Positions 1-4,934 of a DNA stretch of 7,790 nt are shown piece by piece (position 1 is the stretch's first letter; each line of letters begins with the position of its first letter). The notes beneath the pieces are model-generated. The model ran no database searches. It was given only the letters and a program-made list of their open reading frames with translations, and was not told the DNA's origin. Made by a program: the position numbers and the translations under genes. This DNA is from Clostridiales bacterium (GTDB lineage Bacteria; Bacillota; Clostridia; Lachnospirales; Cellulosilyticaceae), in assembly GCA_019418225.1 (NCBI GenBank), contig DYCF01000079.1, positions 1 through 7,790 of the forward strand. Direction: 5' to 3'.

Positions 1-110
1 GTAGTTAATGAATCGACTGGTTTATATGATTACTATTTTGTTTTCAAAGTTCATTTGTTTGTAACGACTCAAGTAATTGTGTCGTTGTTAGCAGCATGTC
101 CGCCACTGAC
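1..110 (-). other. Leader of a ribosomal RNA operon (16S expected just left of base 1)
   Basis: Read leftward, this stretch has the features of a pre-16S leader. It starts about 8 nt downstream of a strong promoter at a possible +1 G (position 110). It holds a hairpin with arms AACGAC and GTCGTT (63-68 and 81-86). It then carries the boxA-like motif TGAACTTTGAAAAC (40-53, minus strand), which resembles the antitermination boxA of Firmicutes rRNA leaders (TGTTCTTTGA in Bacillus, from memory). The last bases may form the 5' arm of the 16S processing stem. No 16S sequence is present in the window, so the downstream gene is inferred. An alternative is a leader of another stable RNA, but the boxA and GC-rich spacer make rRNA most likely. 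Confidence 0.7.
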
Positions 111-117
111 TTGATTA

Positions 118-146
118 ATAATACACTATGAATACCTATACGTCAA
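118..146 (-). promoter_or_regulatory. Sigma-A promoter of the rRNA operon
   Basis: On the minus strand a -35 TTGACG (141-146) and a -10 TATTAT (118-123) are separated by exactly 17 bp. Upstream (147-200) the minus strand is A-rich with A-tracts, as expected for an UP element. Eight bases past the -10 lies a G, so initiation with GTP is possible, as known for Bacillus rRNA promoters under GTP/(p)ppGpp control; that control is inferred here. A weaker second promoter may lie upstream: TTGATA (201-206) and TAACAT (179-184), 16 bp apart. Confidence 0.8.
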
Positions 147-199
147 CAGGTTTTTTCAACTTTTTTAGGTTATTTTTGATGTTATTTTTTACTCACATG

Positions 200-261
200 T
201 TATCAACCGAGATTTCCACATTTTGTGTATAAATCACCTGTTTTTTATCCACTTTTCCACC
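200..261. promoter_or_regulatory. Cluster of five DnaA-box-like 9-mers
   Basis: Within 62 bp there are TTATCAACC (200-208), ATTTCCACA (212-220), TTATACACA on the minus strand (224-232), TTATCCACT (245-253) and TTTTCCACC (253-261). Compared with the DnaA box TTATCCACA, the third and fourth have one mismatch and the others two. TTATACACA fits the TTATNCACA consensus. Such a density is typical of sequences bound by the initiator DnaA, either in origins or at DnaA-controlled promoters. The cluster is roughly 55-115 bp upstream of the -35 of the rRNA promoter. Binding is inferred; two of the five sites are good. Confidence 0.5.
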
Positions 262-306
262 GTTTTACTAGTATCACCTTTGAAGTATTTATTCATGGCA
301 TCTAAG

Positions 307-337
307 ATAGAAGAAAAGTAATTACTTTTTCCTCTAT
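307..337 (-). terminator. Stem-loop just after the yczE-like gene
   Basis: A perfect 16-bp palindrome AAAAGTAATTACTTTT (314-329) lies inside longer arms (ATAG at 307-310, CTAT at 334-337), directly after the stop codon of the membrane protein gene. The minus-strand tail is pyrimidine-rich (ACTTTTCTTCTATCTT) but has no clean T-run, so it could be a weak terminator or only an RNA-stabilising hairpin. Confidence 0.4.
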
Positions 338-338
338 G

Positions 339-992
339 TTAATTAGTTTTTCTCTTATTTCTTATTTTATGCATATATAATCTACTCTTTTTTAGGATCG
401 CACCAATCATTTTATAATAACACTGCAAAAAAACTCCAAATAAGAGCATAATCATAATAGTCCCTACTCCAATAGGTCCTTTTACTATACAAGCTCCTAT
501 TACAAATCCTGCTTCTATTAATCCTCTACTTACGCCCATTGATAAATGGAACCTTTCTTTTATAGATAGCATTAAATAATCTACACAACTTGTTGAGAGG
601 TTTGAATGTATATATATAGCAGATCCTAATGGCGCTATAAGAATTCCTGCTAAAAATACCATACCCTGAACAAATTCTTTCTTTGGCACTTGCAATCTAT
701 TAAATAGTATAATTCCCCAAACATCATATAATAGTCCTAAGAATAAAGAGGTAACAATGGCCTTCCATCCTATTTTACTCTTTCGAAGAAATGTTCCTAT
801 TAGTACCAATATAACACTTACAATGTCAATCCATAATCCTAATGTCCCTCCTAGCAATTTAAATAGCCCCATAACGAATGCATCAATCCCACCTGTTCCA
901 ATGTTTGCTAATAGCAATAATCTTCCACCAAATGTAAGTATACTTAGACCAATAACAAATAAAAACCACTCTTTTTTTATACGTACCTTCAT
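339..992 (-). CDS. YczE/YitT-type integral membrane protein
   Basis: This is a 217-residue hydrophobic protein with about five membrane segments (roughly residues 9-28, 50-68, 77-98, 107-128, 157-190) and a basic C-terminal tail. It shows the internal duplication of the YczE/YitT family. ANIGTGGIDAFVMGL (29-43) is echoed by SNLSTSCVDYLMLSI (130-144). In both halves this is followed by a Gly-rich segment (TLGLW; SMGVS) and later a second one (GWKAI; GVGTI). YczE of Bacillus subtilis is a membrane protein near sfp with a reported role in antibiotic production; the transported substrate of the family, if any, is not established. The start is supported by GGAG (1000-1003) 7 nt before ATG. No partner gene is obvious: the next gene upstream is a lipoprotein 247 bp away and the rRNA promoter lies downstream. 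The family assignment is fairly sure; the function is unknown. Confidence 0.75.
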   Translation of the reverse strand: MKVRIKKEWFLFVIGLSILTFGGRLLLLANIGTGGIDAFVMGLFKLLGGTLGLWIDIVSVILVLIGTFLRKSKIGWKAIVTSLFLGLLYDVWGIILFNRLQVPKKEFVQGMVFLAGILIAPLGSAIYIHSNLSTSCVDYLMLSIKERFHLSMGVSRGLIEAGFVIGACIVKGPIGVGTIMIMLLFGVFLQCYYKMIGAILKKSRLYMHKIRNKRKTN

Positions 993-1011
993 GTAATAAC
1001 TCCACTTCTTT

Positions 1012-1086
1012 TTATTTATCTCTTTTAGTGTGGAATTTAAAATTAATTCTATTCATATTTACTTCTCTTCTTAGGAGTATCCTCAT
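1012..1086 (-). CDS. Possible 24-codon leader ORF ahead of the membrane protein gene
   Basis: A short ORF reads MRILLRREVNMN followed by RINFKFHTKRDK and a TAA stop, and it ends about 20 nt before the yczE-like ATG. It is preceded by GGGAGGTG, a long match to the anti-Shine-Dalgarno sequence, but the gap between GGAGG and ATG is only 4 nt, which is short. The peptide is basic and resembles no family I know. It could be a translated leader peptide coupled to the membrane protein gene, or the Shine-Dalgarno match may be accidental. No homology evidence is available from the sequence alone. Confidence 0.22.
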   Translation of the reverse strand: MRILLRREVNMNRINFKFHTKRDK

Positions 1087-1117
1087 TACACCTCCCTATA
1101 CATTATATATAAATAAT

Positions 1118-1164
1118 AAGACTACCTATATGTGCTTACTAACTTATCACTTATAGATAGTCTT
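1118..1164 (-). terminator. Large inverted repeat between lipoprotein and membrane protein genes
   Basis: Two 17-nt arms (1118-1134 and 1148-1164) match at 15 positions around a 13-nt loop. One mismatch on the plus strand becomes a G-U wobble in minus-strand RNA, which favours a minus-strand hairpin. It lies about 75 nt after the stop codon of the 275-residue lipoprotein. The tail after it (ATTATTTATATATAATG) is AU-rich but not a clean T-run. It could be a weak terminator, or an operator or attenuator in front of the yczE-like gene; a TATAAT (1102-1107) follows it, without a recognisable -35. Confidence 0.4.
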
Positions 1165-1239
1165 GATTATATTGCTTTATATGTATACATTAAAATTACT
1201 AACTCTTAATTTACTTTTATAATATTACTACTATCCCCT

Positions 1240-2067
1240 TTATTTTAGATACATGATATTGGCTAAGTTATATGCTGCTTCCTCTATTTTTGAAGCATTG
1301 TCTCCCTCAAGTTTTGTAGCTATTGTAATCATACAATTTCTATTGGGTACATAAATCTGAAGTTGAACTGTATTTTGTTGCGCTATATATGCTTCCATCC
1401 CCCCTGCTGCATCCACTTCTTCTTGTGTTACAGAGCCGGTTGTTATAGCATTCTTAACCATTTGCTCAGTTATCTTAATTTCGCATTTCATATATCCAAT
1501 CTTTACTGCGTCTAACTCTTTTCCTCCAGCATCTAACACATATACACCTGTTGATTCACTTTGTTCATTATAAGCCTTTTTATGATCTGCCATATAAGAA
1601 TCCATGTCGATAGTATCTGCCCCTTCTAAAGCTTGCTCTGTTATAACTATTTCTCCATTTATTTTATCATTACTAATAACATTATAAGCTTCTACACTGG
1701 CATCTACTTTAGTACTTCCGCCTTTTTTCCAACCTTCAGGAATTTTAGTACGATAACTATCTCCTTCTAAATCCTCTAGTTTTGCATATTTTTCTGATTC
1801 AATAGGCAACTTATCACCTTCTGAATCTGCTGTTGTTTTCTCTTCTGTAGTAGTTTGTGTAGGCGTTACTTCTTCCTTGCTTTCTGCTTCTTGGCTTGCC
1901 TCAGGTTTTTCTTCTGTCTCCGCTTCTTTTGGTGATTCAGATGGTGCTACTGATTCAGATGATATTGGCGTTGTTTCTGTACTTGTTTCCTTTGTCTTAC
2001 CACATCCACTTAATGCTACCATGCTAATTATTAATGTCCCTACTAAAAGCTTTTTCGATAATTTCAT
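1240..2067 (-). CDS. Lipoprotein with Ser/Thr/Glu-rich stalk and unknown C-terminal domain
   Basis: This is a 275-residue protein. Residues 1-21 are a lipoprotein signal (KLSKK, a hydrophobic core, then lipobox LSGC), with Cys22 the expected lipidation site, so it should be anchored on the outer face of the membrane. Residues 23-87 are low-complexity Ser/Thr/Glu/Pro-rich, a likely flexible stalk through the wall. Residues 93-275 look folded and end in a helical segment. This part begins with a YRTKIPEGW motif, as seen in some PsbP/MOG1-like extracytoplasmic domains; that fold is only a guess. Cys195 and Cys245 could form a disulfide. The start is supported by GGGAG 7 nt upstream and by a good promoter at 2106-2133. 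It appears monocistronic, with the inverted repeat at 1118-1164 downstream. I do not recognise its function. Confidence 0.85.
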   Translation of the reverse strand: MKLSKKLLVGTLIISMVALSGCGKTKETSTETTPISSESVAPSESPKEAETEEKPEASQEAESKEEVTPTQTTTEEKTTADSEGDKLPIESEKYAKLEDLEGDSYRTKIPEGWKKGGSTKVDASVEAYNVISNDKINGEIVITEQALEGADTIDMDSYMADHKKAYNEQSESTGVYVLDAGGKELDAVKIGYMKCEIKITEQMVKNAITTGSVTQEEVDAAGGMEAYIAQQNTVQLQIYVPNRNCMITIATKLEGDNASKIEEAAYNLANIMYLK

Positions 2068-2105
2068 TTTATCTCTCCCTTAAAGTTTATTTCCCCTTTA
2101 AGACA

Positions 2106-2133
2106 ATTATAAAATATCAAAATCATTTGTCAA
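2106..2133 (-). promoter_or_regulatory. Sigma-A promoter of the stalked lipoprotein gene
   Basis: On the minus strand there is a perfect -35 TTGACA (2128-2133) and a perfect -10 TATAAT (2106-2111) with a 16-bp spacer, about 40 bp upstream of the lipoprotein start codon. Both hexamers match consensus, suggesting strong constitutive expression unless regulated by a factor not visible here. Confidence 0.8.
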
Positions 2134-2184
2134 TTTATATACGTAAAAAGTCTTTTCCTATGTGTTAATCGTACTAAAAGAGTA

Positions 2185-2222
2185 AACAACAAAAGAGGTC
2201 ATTCATTATGAATGACCTCTTT
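2185..2222 (-). terminator. Terminator of the 5S-tRNA operon
   Basis: A near-perfect palindrome spans 2192-2222 (arm AAAGAGGTCATTCAT, minimal loop). On the minus strand it is followed by TTTTGTTGT (2183-2191). It lies 9 bp after tRNA-Ser, so it ends the 5S-His-Gln-Ser transcript and shields the lipoprotein promoter downstream of it. Confidence 0.85.
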
Positions 2223-2230
2223 ATATGTAA

Positions 2231-2316
2231 CGCAGAGACTGGGATTCGAACCCAGGGAAGTGTTACCTTCGCCGGTTTTCAAGACCGGTGCCTTAAACCA
2301 ACTCGACCATCTCTGC
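2231..2316 (-). tRNA. tRNA-Ser (anticodon UGA)
   Basis: This 86-nt gene has a 7-bp acceptor stem (GCAGAGA with TCTCTGC), discriminator G, and the T-arm GGTTCGAATCC. The anticodon stem CCGGT/ACCGG encloses the loop CTTGAAA, giving anticodon TGA for UCN serine codons. A long variable arm (GCGAAGGTAACACTTC region) is typical of a class II tRNA. CCA is not encoded (the gene is followed by TTA), so the 3' end must be added by a nucleotidyltransferase. It is the last gene of the 5S operon. Confidence 0.95.
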
Positions 2317-2347
2317 TTATTCAATTATAATTAGCTTAGCTAATTAA

Positions 2348-2419
2348 CAGGGCTACAAGGATTCGAACCTTGGAATGCAGGAATCAAAATCCTGTGCCTT
2401 ACCGCTTGGCGATAACCCT
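2348..2419 (-). tRNA. tRNA-Gln (anticodon UUG)
   Basis: This 72-nt gene has acceptor AGGGTTA paired with TAGCCCT and discriminator G. The D-arm is GCCAAGCGGTAAGGC and the T-arm carries GGTTCGAATCC. The anticodon stem CAGGA/TCCTG encloses TTTTGAT, giving anticodon TTG, glutamine. CCA is not encoded (CTGTTA follows). It lies 28 bp after tRNA-His and 31 bp before tRNA-Ser in the same transcript. Confidence 0.95.
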
Positions 2420-2447
2420 ACATTACAAGTTATGATTTTCATAACAG

Positions 2448-2522
2448 GGTGGGTAATGGGGCTCGAACCCACGACACCTGGAACCACAATCCAGTGCTAC
2501 TACCAACTGAGCTATACCCACC
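2448..2522 (-). tRNA. tRNA-His (anticodon GUG)
   Basis: The acceptor GTGGGTA pairs with TACCCAC. An extra G at 2522 can serve as the G-1 opposite C73 that is the hallmark of tRNA-His. The anticodon stem CTGGA/TCCAG encloses TTGTGGT, giving anticodon GTG. The D-arm (GCTCAGTTGGTAG) and T-arm (GGTTCGAGCCC) are standard. CCA is not encoded. Only 5 bp separate it from the mature 3' end of the 5S rRNA, so both must be processed from one transcript. Confidence 0.95.
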
Positions 2523-2527
2523 ATAAA

Positions 2528-2644
2528 TTTGGCAACCACTTACTTTCCCAGGCCGTCTCCAGCCAAGTATCATCAGCCGCTTAAGTCTTAACCGACGTGT
2601 TCGGGATGGGAACGGGTGTTTCCCTTAAGCGCATCATCACCAAA
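2528..2644 (-). rRNA. rrf: 5S ribosomal RNA
   Basis: This 117-nt gene has terminal sequences TTTGGTGATG and GTGGTTGCCAAA that form helix I. It contains the conserved CCCATCCCGAACAC segment and the GGCTGATGATACTTGGC and GGGAAAGTAAG regions of bacterial 5S RNA. It is the first gene of the operon 5S, tRNA-His, tRNA-Gln, tRNA-Ser. Unusually it has its own promoter about 35 bp upstream, and no 16S or 23S precedes it. A small hairpin (2653-2669) lies in the short leader and may help 5' processing. Confidence 0.95.
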
Positions 2645-2678
2645 AATATTTCCTTCAGTTCTCCTGAAGACTTTTATA

Positions 2679-2707
2679 ATATTACACTATACCCATACAT
2701 ATGTCAA
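2679..2707 (-). promoter_or_regulatory. Promoter of the 5S-tRNA operon
   Basis: On the minus strand a perfect -35 TTGACA (2702-2707) and a -10 TAATAT (2679-2684) are exactly 17 bp apart, behind an A-rich upstream tract (2708-2735). A G eight bases past the -10 (2671) could be the first transcribed base. The leader would be about 27 nt, with a hairpin CTTCAG/CTGAAG (2653-2669). The core resembles the rRNA promoter at 118-146: both have ATAGTG just before the -10. Confidence 0.85.
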
Positions 2708-3007
2708 CTACTTTTTATTATTTTTTTTATTTCTATGTTGTAATATTACTTATTCTCCTTGATACACTGGAGTTTATTACTTCTTATTGACCCTTTCCTC
2801 TATACAGTAGCACTAATATTGTAAAAATAATTTATACGCATACAGTATTGTAAAAGCGATTTGTTCTATCGCATTAATTATTATTATATTTTATGGCTGT
2901 TTTAATACCTAATATAAAATGGAAAAACATGTTATAAGCCTTGCTTATCTTTTTTCTCCCCCCAATATAATCGTTACTAGATATACGCATTACTTTTTTA
3001 TAATACG
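2708..3007. other. AT-rich spacer between two stable-RNA units, no gene seen
   Basis: I find no convincing gene here. The right-hand part follows the tRNA-Gly terminator and the left-hand part holds the A-rich tract behind the 5S promoter. Two small hairpins are visible: GCGAT/ATCGC (2856-2872), followed on the minus strand by TTTTA, and ATAAGC/GCTTAT (2934-2948). A GGGGGGAG run sits on the minus strand at about 2958-2965 but no plausible ORF follows it. Confidence 0.5.
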
Positions 3008-3042
3008 AAAAAGGCGATTAGATATTAATCTAATCGCCTTTT
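3008..3042 (-). terminator. Terminator of tRNA-Gly
   Basis: A perfect 15-bp stem (AAAAGGCGATTAGAT, 3009-3023, with its complement at 3028-3042) around an ATTA loop ends on the minus strand in CGCCTTTTT. It begins 6 bp after the tRNA-Gly 3' end. The flanking A and T runs are symmetric, so it could also act on the plus strand. Confidence 0.88.
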
Positions 3043-3048
3043 AAAAAG

Positions 3049-3121
3049 AGCGCGAGACGGGACTCGAACCCGCGACCCTCTCCTTGGCAAGGAGATGCTC
3101 TACCAACTGAGCCACTCGCGC
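3049..3121 (-). tRNA. tRNA-Gly (anticodon GCC)
   Basis: This 73-nt gene has a perfect acceptor stem GCGCGAG with CTCGCGC and discriminator U. The D-arm is GCTCAGTTGGTAGAGC and the T-arm carries GGTTCGAGTCC. The anticodon stem TCTCC/GGAGA encloses TTGCCAA, giving anticodon GCC for glycine GGC/GGU codons. CCA is not encoded (CTTTTT follows). It is a single-gene unit with its own promoter and terminator, separate from the 5S operon. Confidence 0.95.
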
Positions 3122-3159
3122 ATTTTTGCTTCACTGTTTCAGCGCCGCTTGATGTATAT

Positions 3160-3188
3160 AATATAACTTATATACTTACATATGTCAA
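3160..3188 (-). promoter_or_regulatory. Promoter of tRNA-Gly
   Basis: A perfect -35 TTGACA (3183-3188) and a -10 TATATT (3160-3165) are 17 bp apart on the minus strand, about 40 bp upstream of the tRNA. The first 12 bases, TTGACATATGTA, are identical to those of the 5S-tRNA promoter. The leader (3122-3152) is comparatively GC-rich and can form a small CTG/CAG hairpin. Confidence 0.85.
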
Positions 3189-3266
3189 TACTTTCATTCA
3201 TATTTTTTTGCCAAGTGGTCTATATTTTATTTTTAGCTATACTCATATAATTTTCTTTACATGAGT

Positions 3267-3710
3267 TTATATACTCTCTAATGATTTATTCATCATGATT
3301 GTCATTTCATCTAACTTAAATCCACATTTTTCATAAAATCCTTTTGTAGATTCATCATGTAATGTTAGTAAAAATACCTTCTTAACATGCTGCTCTTTTA
3401 ATTTAGCAAGCATTCTACTTAAAAGTTCTTTTCCTAATCCTTGTCCTTGTCTTGTACTGTCCACACAAAACTCTAGAATTTGAAAATATATGCCATCATA
3501 ATATTGTTCCTTACGTCCTAATATCATGCCAACTACTTTTTCATCCTCATATTTTGCTAAACCATAAAAGCCTGGTGTATTTATAAAATCCAGCAATCTT
3601 TTACTAGCAGTTTCCATACGCCACTTATCCTTCCATGGTGGTGCATTAAATGCCTCAATAAATAATTCACTTAAGTCTTTTAGCATCTCTTGAGAGATTT
3701 CTTTAGTCAT
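3267..3710 (-). CDS. GNAT-family N-acetyltransferase
   Basis: This 147-residue protein is the usual length for a single GNAT domain and should move an acetyl group from acetyl-CoA to an amine. Motif A is clear: strand ILEFCVDS (78-85) followed by the pyrophosphate-binding loop RQGQGLG (87-93, Q/RxxGxG type) and helix. Motif B FYEKCGF (125-131) is typical of the C-terminal part. The N-terminal segment FNAPPWKDKW (21-30) and the PGFYG motif (46-50) are seen in an AAC(6')-like subgroup of Firmicutes GNATs. The substrate cannot be told, and resistance is not implied. The start has an AAAGGA ribosome site about 9 nt upstream. It begins 33 bp after the glucosaminidase gene with no promoter or terminator visible between them, so both are likely co-transcribed. 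No clear terminator follows. Confidence 0.88.
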   Translation of the reverse strand: MTKEISQEMLKDLSELFIEAFNAPPWKDKWRMETASKRLLDFINTPGFYGLAKYEDEKVVGMILGRKEQYYDGIYFQILEFCVDSTRQGQGLGKELLSRMLAKLKEQHVKKVFLLTLHDESTKGFYEKCGFKLDEMTIMMNKSLESI

Positions 3711-3743
3711 TATCTTTTTTCCTTTCCACTACTTTGTATGTAC

Positions 3744-4709
3744 TTATTCACCTGCATATGTAGGAAAATCAAATATAAGATTTGCATCTGTATATTTACT
3801 ATATATACCTTGTATCATTTTAGCTTGTTTAATCGCCCATGCCACATCTGTAGCATATTGATGAGTTCCTGGTTTGTCTGGATTCCATCTCATCTTATAT
3901 AATGTATTTTGTCTATTCCCTTGTCTGTTAATATAGCTCTCAGAAATCCATTTAGCACCTTCTACAATAGCTGCTTCTGGAGTCGTCCATCCCATTTTAT
4001 ACGCATACTCTGCACCCTTTTGAACTGGATTGCTATCTACAGCGCCTATTCCATACATATTATAAACAACTGTTCCATTATATACACATCCTGTTGCTAA
4101 CTTGCTTGTCCCATTACCAGTTTCTAAATTAGCATGTGCCATTAAATAAATTTCATTAACATTATACTTATTAGCTGCAATAACGAAATACTCTCCCTTA
4201 TCAGCTAAAATGCCTTTTCCCTTAAGATAATTGTTAGCCTCTTCTTTTGTAAGTCCTGCTGGCGAAGATAGATCTAAAAATTGATATTTATTAGCCTCAT
4301 AATTTTCACCTCCAGGTGTTACATATTTTTTGACCTCTTCAAAGGTAGCATTTACCCAACCATCTCCTCTATTAATTCTTGGATAACTAGCCACCTGTGT
4401 ATGTAGCATTTGACTCAAGGTCATTGTATACTTACTGATTTCTGTAACCGTTCTTCCATTCTTCATTTGGCTTAATTTCTCTTCTGCCATATCTTGTGTC
4501 TCAGCTATAATCTTCTGAATCTCATCTTCATCAACTTGTGACTGTGTGGCGGCTACATTTTGCATATTAGCTGTTTTAAATAATTGATAATTTCTATCCA
4601 TTATATATGTACTACCACTTTTAAGTGGAATCGTTAAATAGTTTGTACTCAAACTTGATTTGCTTATATCCTGCTTATCTTGTATCACATATGTATTATC
4701 TATATTCAT
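3744..4709 (-). CDS. GH73-type endo-beta-N-acetylglucosaminidase without signal peptide
   Basis: This 321-residue protein has a C-terminal glucosaminidase domain (about 150-303), which cleaves the GlcNAc-MurNAc bond of peptidoglycan. Hallmarks of the LytD/LytB group are GKGIL (164-168), NEIYLMAHANLETGNGTS (185-202, catalytic Glu196), YNMYGIGA (216-223) and the closing MRWNPDKPGTHQYATD (273-288). Residues about 60-85 look like a short amphipathic helix or coiled coil. The N-terminus MNIDNTYVIQDKQ is hydrophilic, so there is no Sec signal, lipobox or membrane segment. The start is firm: GGGGGA lies 6 nt upstream and an in-frame TGA precedes it. Known relatives act outside the cell, so export by another route, release by lysis, or recent loss of the leader must be assumed. 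No repeats or wall-binding domain are evident. I found no convincing promoter in 4710-4848. GNAT gene follows. Confidence 0.88.
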   Translation of the reverse strand: MNIDNTYVIQDKQDISKSSLSTNYLTIPLKSGSTYIMDRNYQLFKTANMQNVAATQSQVDEDEIQKIIAETQDMAEEKLSQMKNGRTVTEISKYTMTLSQMLHTQVASYPRINRGDGWVNATFEEVKKYVTPGGENYEANKYQFLDLSSPAGLTKEEANNYLKGKGILADKGEYFVIAANKYNVNEIYLMAHANLETGNGTSKLATGCVYNGTVVYNMYGIGAVDSNPVQKGAEYAYKMGWTTPEAAIVEGAKWISESYINRQGNRQNTLYKMRWNPDKPGTHQYATDVAWAIKQAKMIQGIYSKYTDANLIFDFPTYAGE

Positions 4710-4848
4710 CTTTAGTCCCCCTTTACCCTCTATATTAAATATAATATAGTTTGCTCAGTATTTCTATTATATTTTTACAGAAATATCCATTTAGAGGTAT
4801 TCTATATAAACTCTGCTCATTTTTAAATTCATTTCTTATTTTAGCATA

Positions 4849-4899
4849 TAAAAAAATAAAAAACTGCCCCATTAATCCAAATAATTAATGTAGCAGTTT
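4849..4899 (-). terminator. Terminator of the small lipoprotein gene
   Basis: The minus strand forms a stem AAACTGC/GCAGTTT extended by ATTAAT/ATTAAT pairing (4861-4899). It is followed by a strong T-run, TTTATTTTTT (4851-4860). It starts 36 bp after the stop codon of the 75-residue lipoprotein. Confidence 0.88.
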
Positions 4900-4934
4900 C
4901 TTATTTATGTTCTTATTCATTTGCTATTTTTAAA

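Noticed and set aside
200..261. Chromosomal replication origin
   Set aside because: The DnaA-like boxes alone do not prove an origin, and no dnaA, dnaN, rpmH or similar neighbour is in the window; it is kept only as a possible binding cluster.
757..996. Plus-strand open frame of 79 codons
   Set aside because: It is antisense to the yczE-like gene with no ribosome binding site, and its composition reflects the opposite strand.
1877..2083. Plus-strand Ser/Val-rich frame
   Set aside because: It is antisense to the Ser/Thr/Glu stalk and signal peptide of the lipoprotein.
2375..2584. Plus-strand open frame of 69 codons
   Set aside because: It runs antisense through tRNA-Gln, tRNA-His and 5S rRNA; it is an accident of structured RNA genes.
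2874..2930. Minus-strand 18-codon ORF in the spacer between tRNA-Gly and 5S
   Set aside because: No ribosome binding site precedes the ATG and the peptide is made of AT-rich codons; it is likely chance.
3122..3266. Terminator after the GNAT gene
   Set aside because: Only a weak hairpin ACTCAT/ATGAGT with a long loop is present and no T-run follows, so it was not annotated.
3690..4100. Two plus-strand frames rich in Cys, Ile and Ser
   Set aside because: They mirror the glucosaminidase gene and its 3' end and have no start signals.
4710..4848. Promoter for the glucosaminidase gene, including a sporulation-sigma type
   Set aside because: A TATAAT is present but no -35 at proper distance, and no clear sporulation sigma consensus could be matched.
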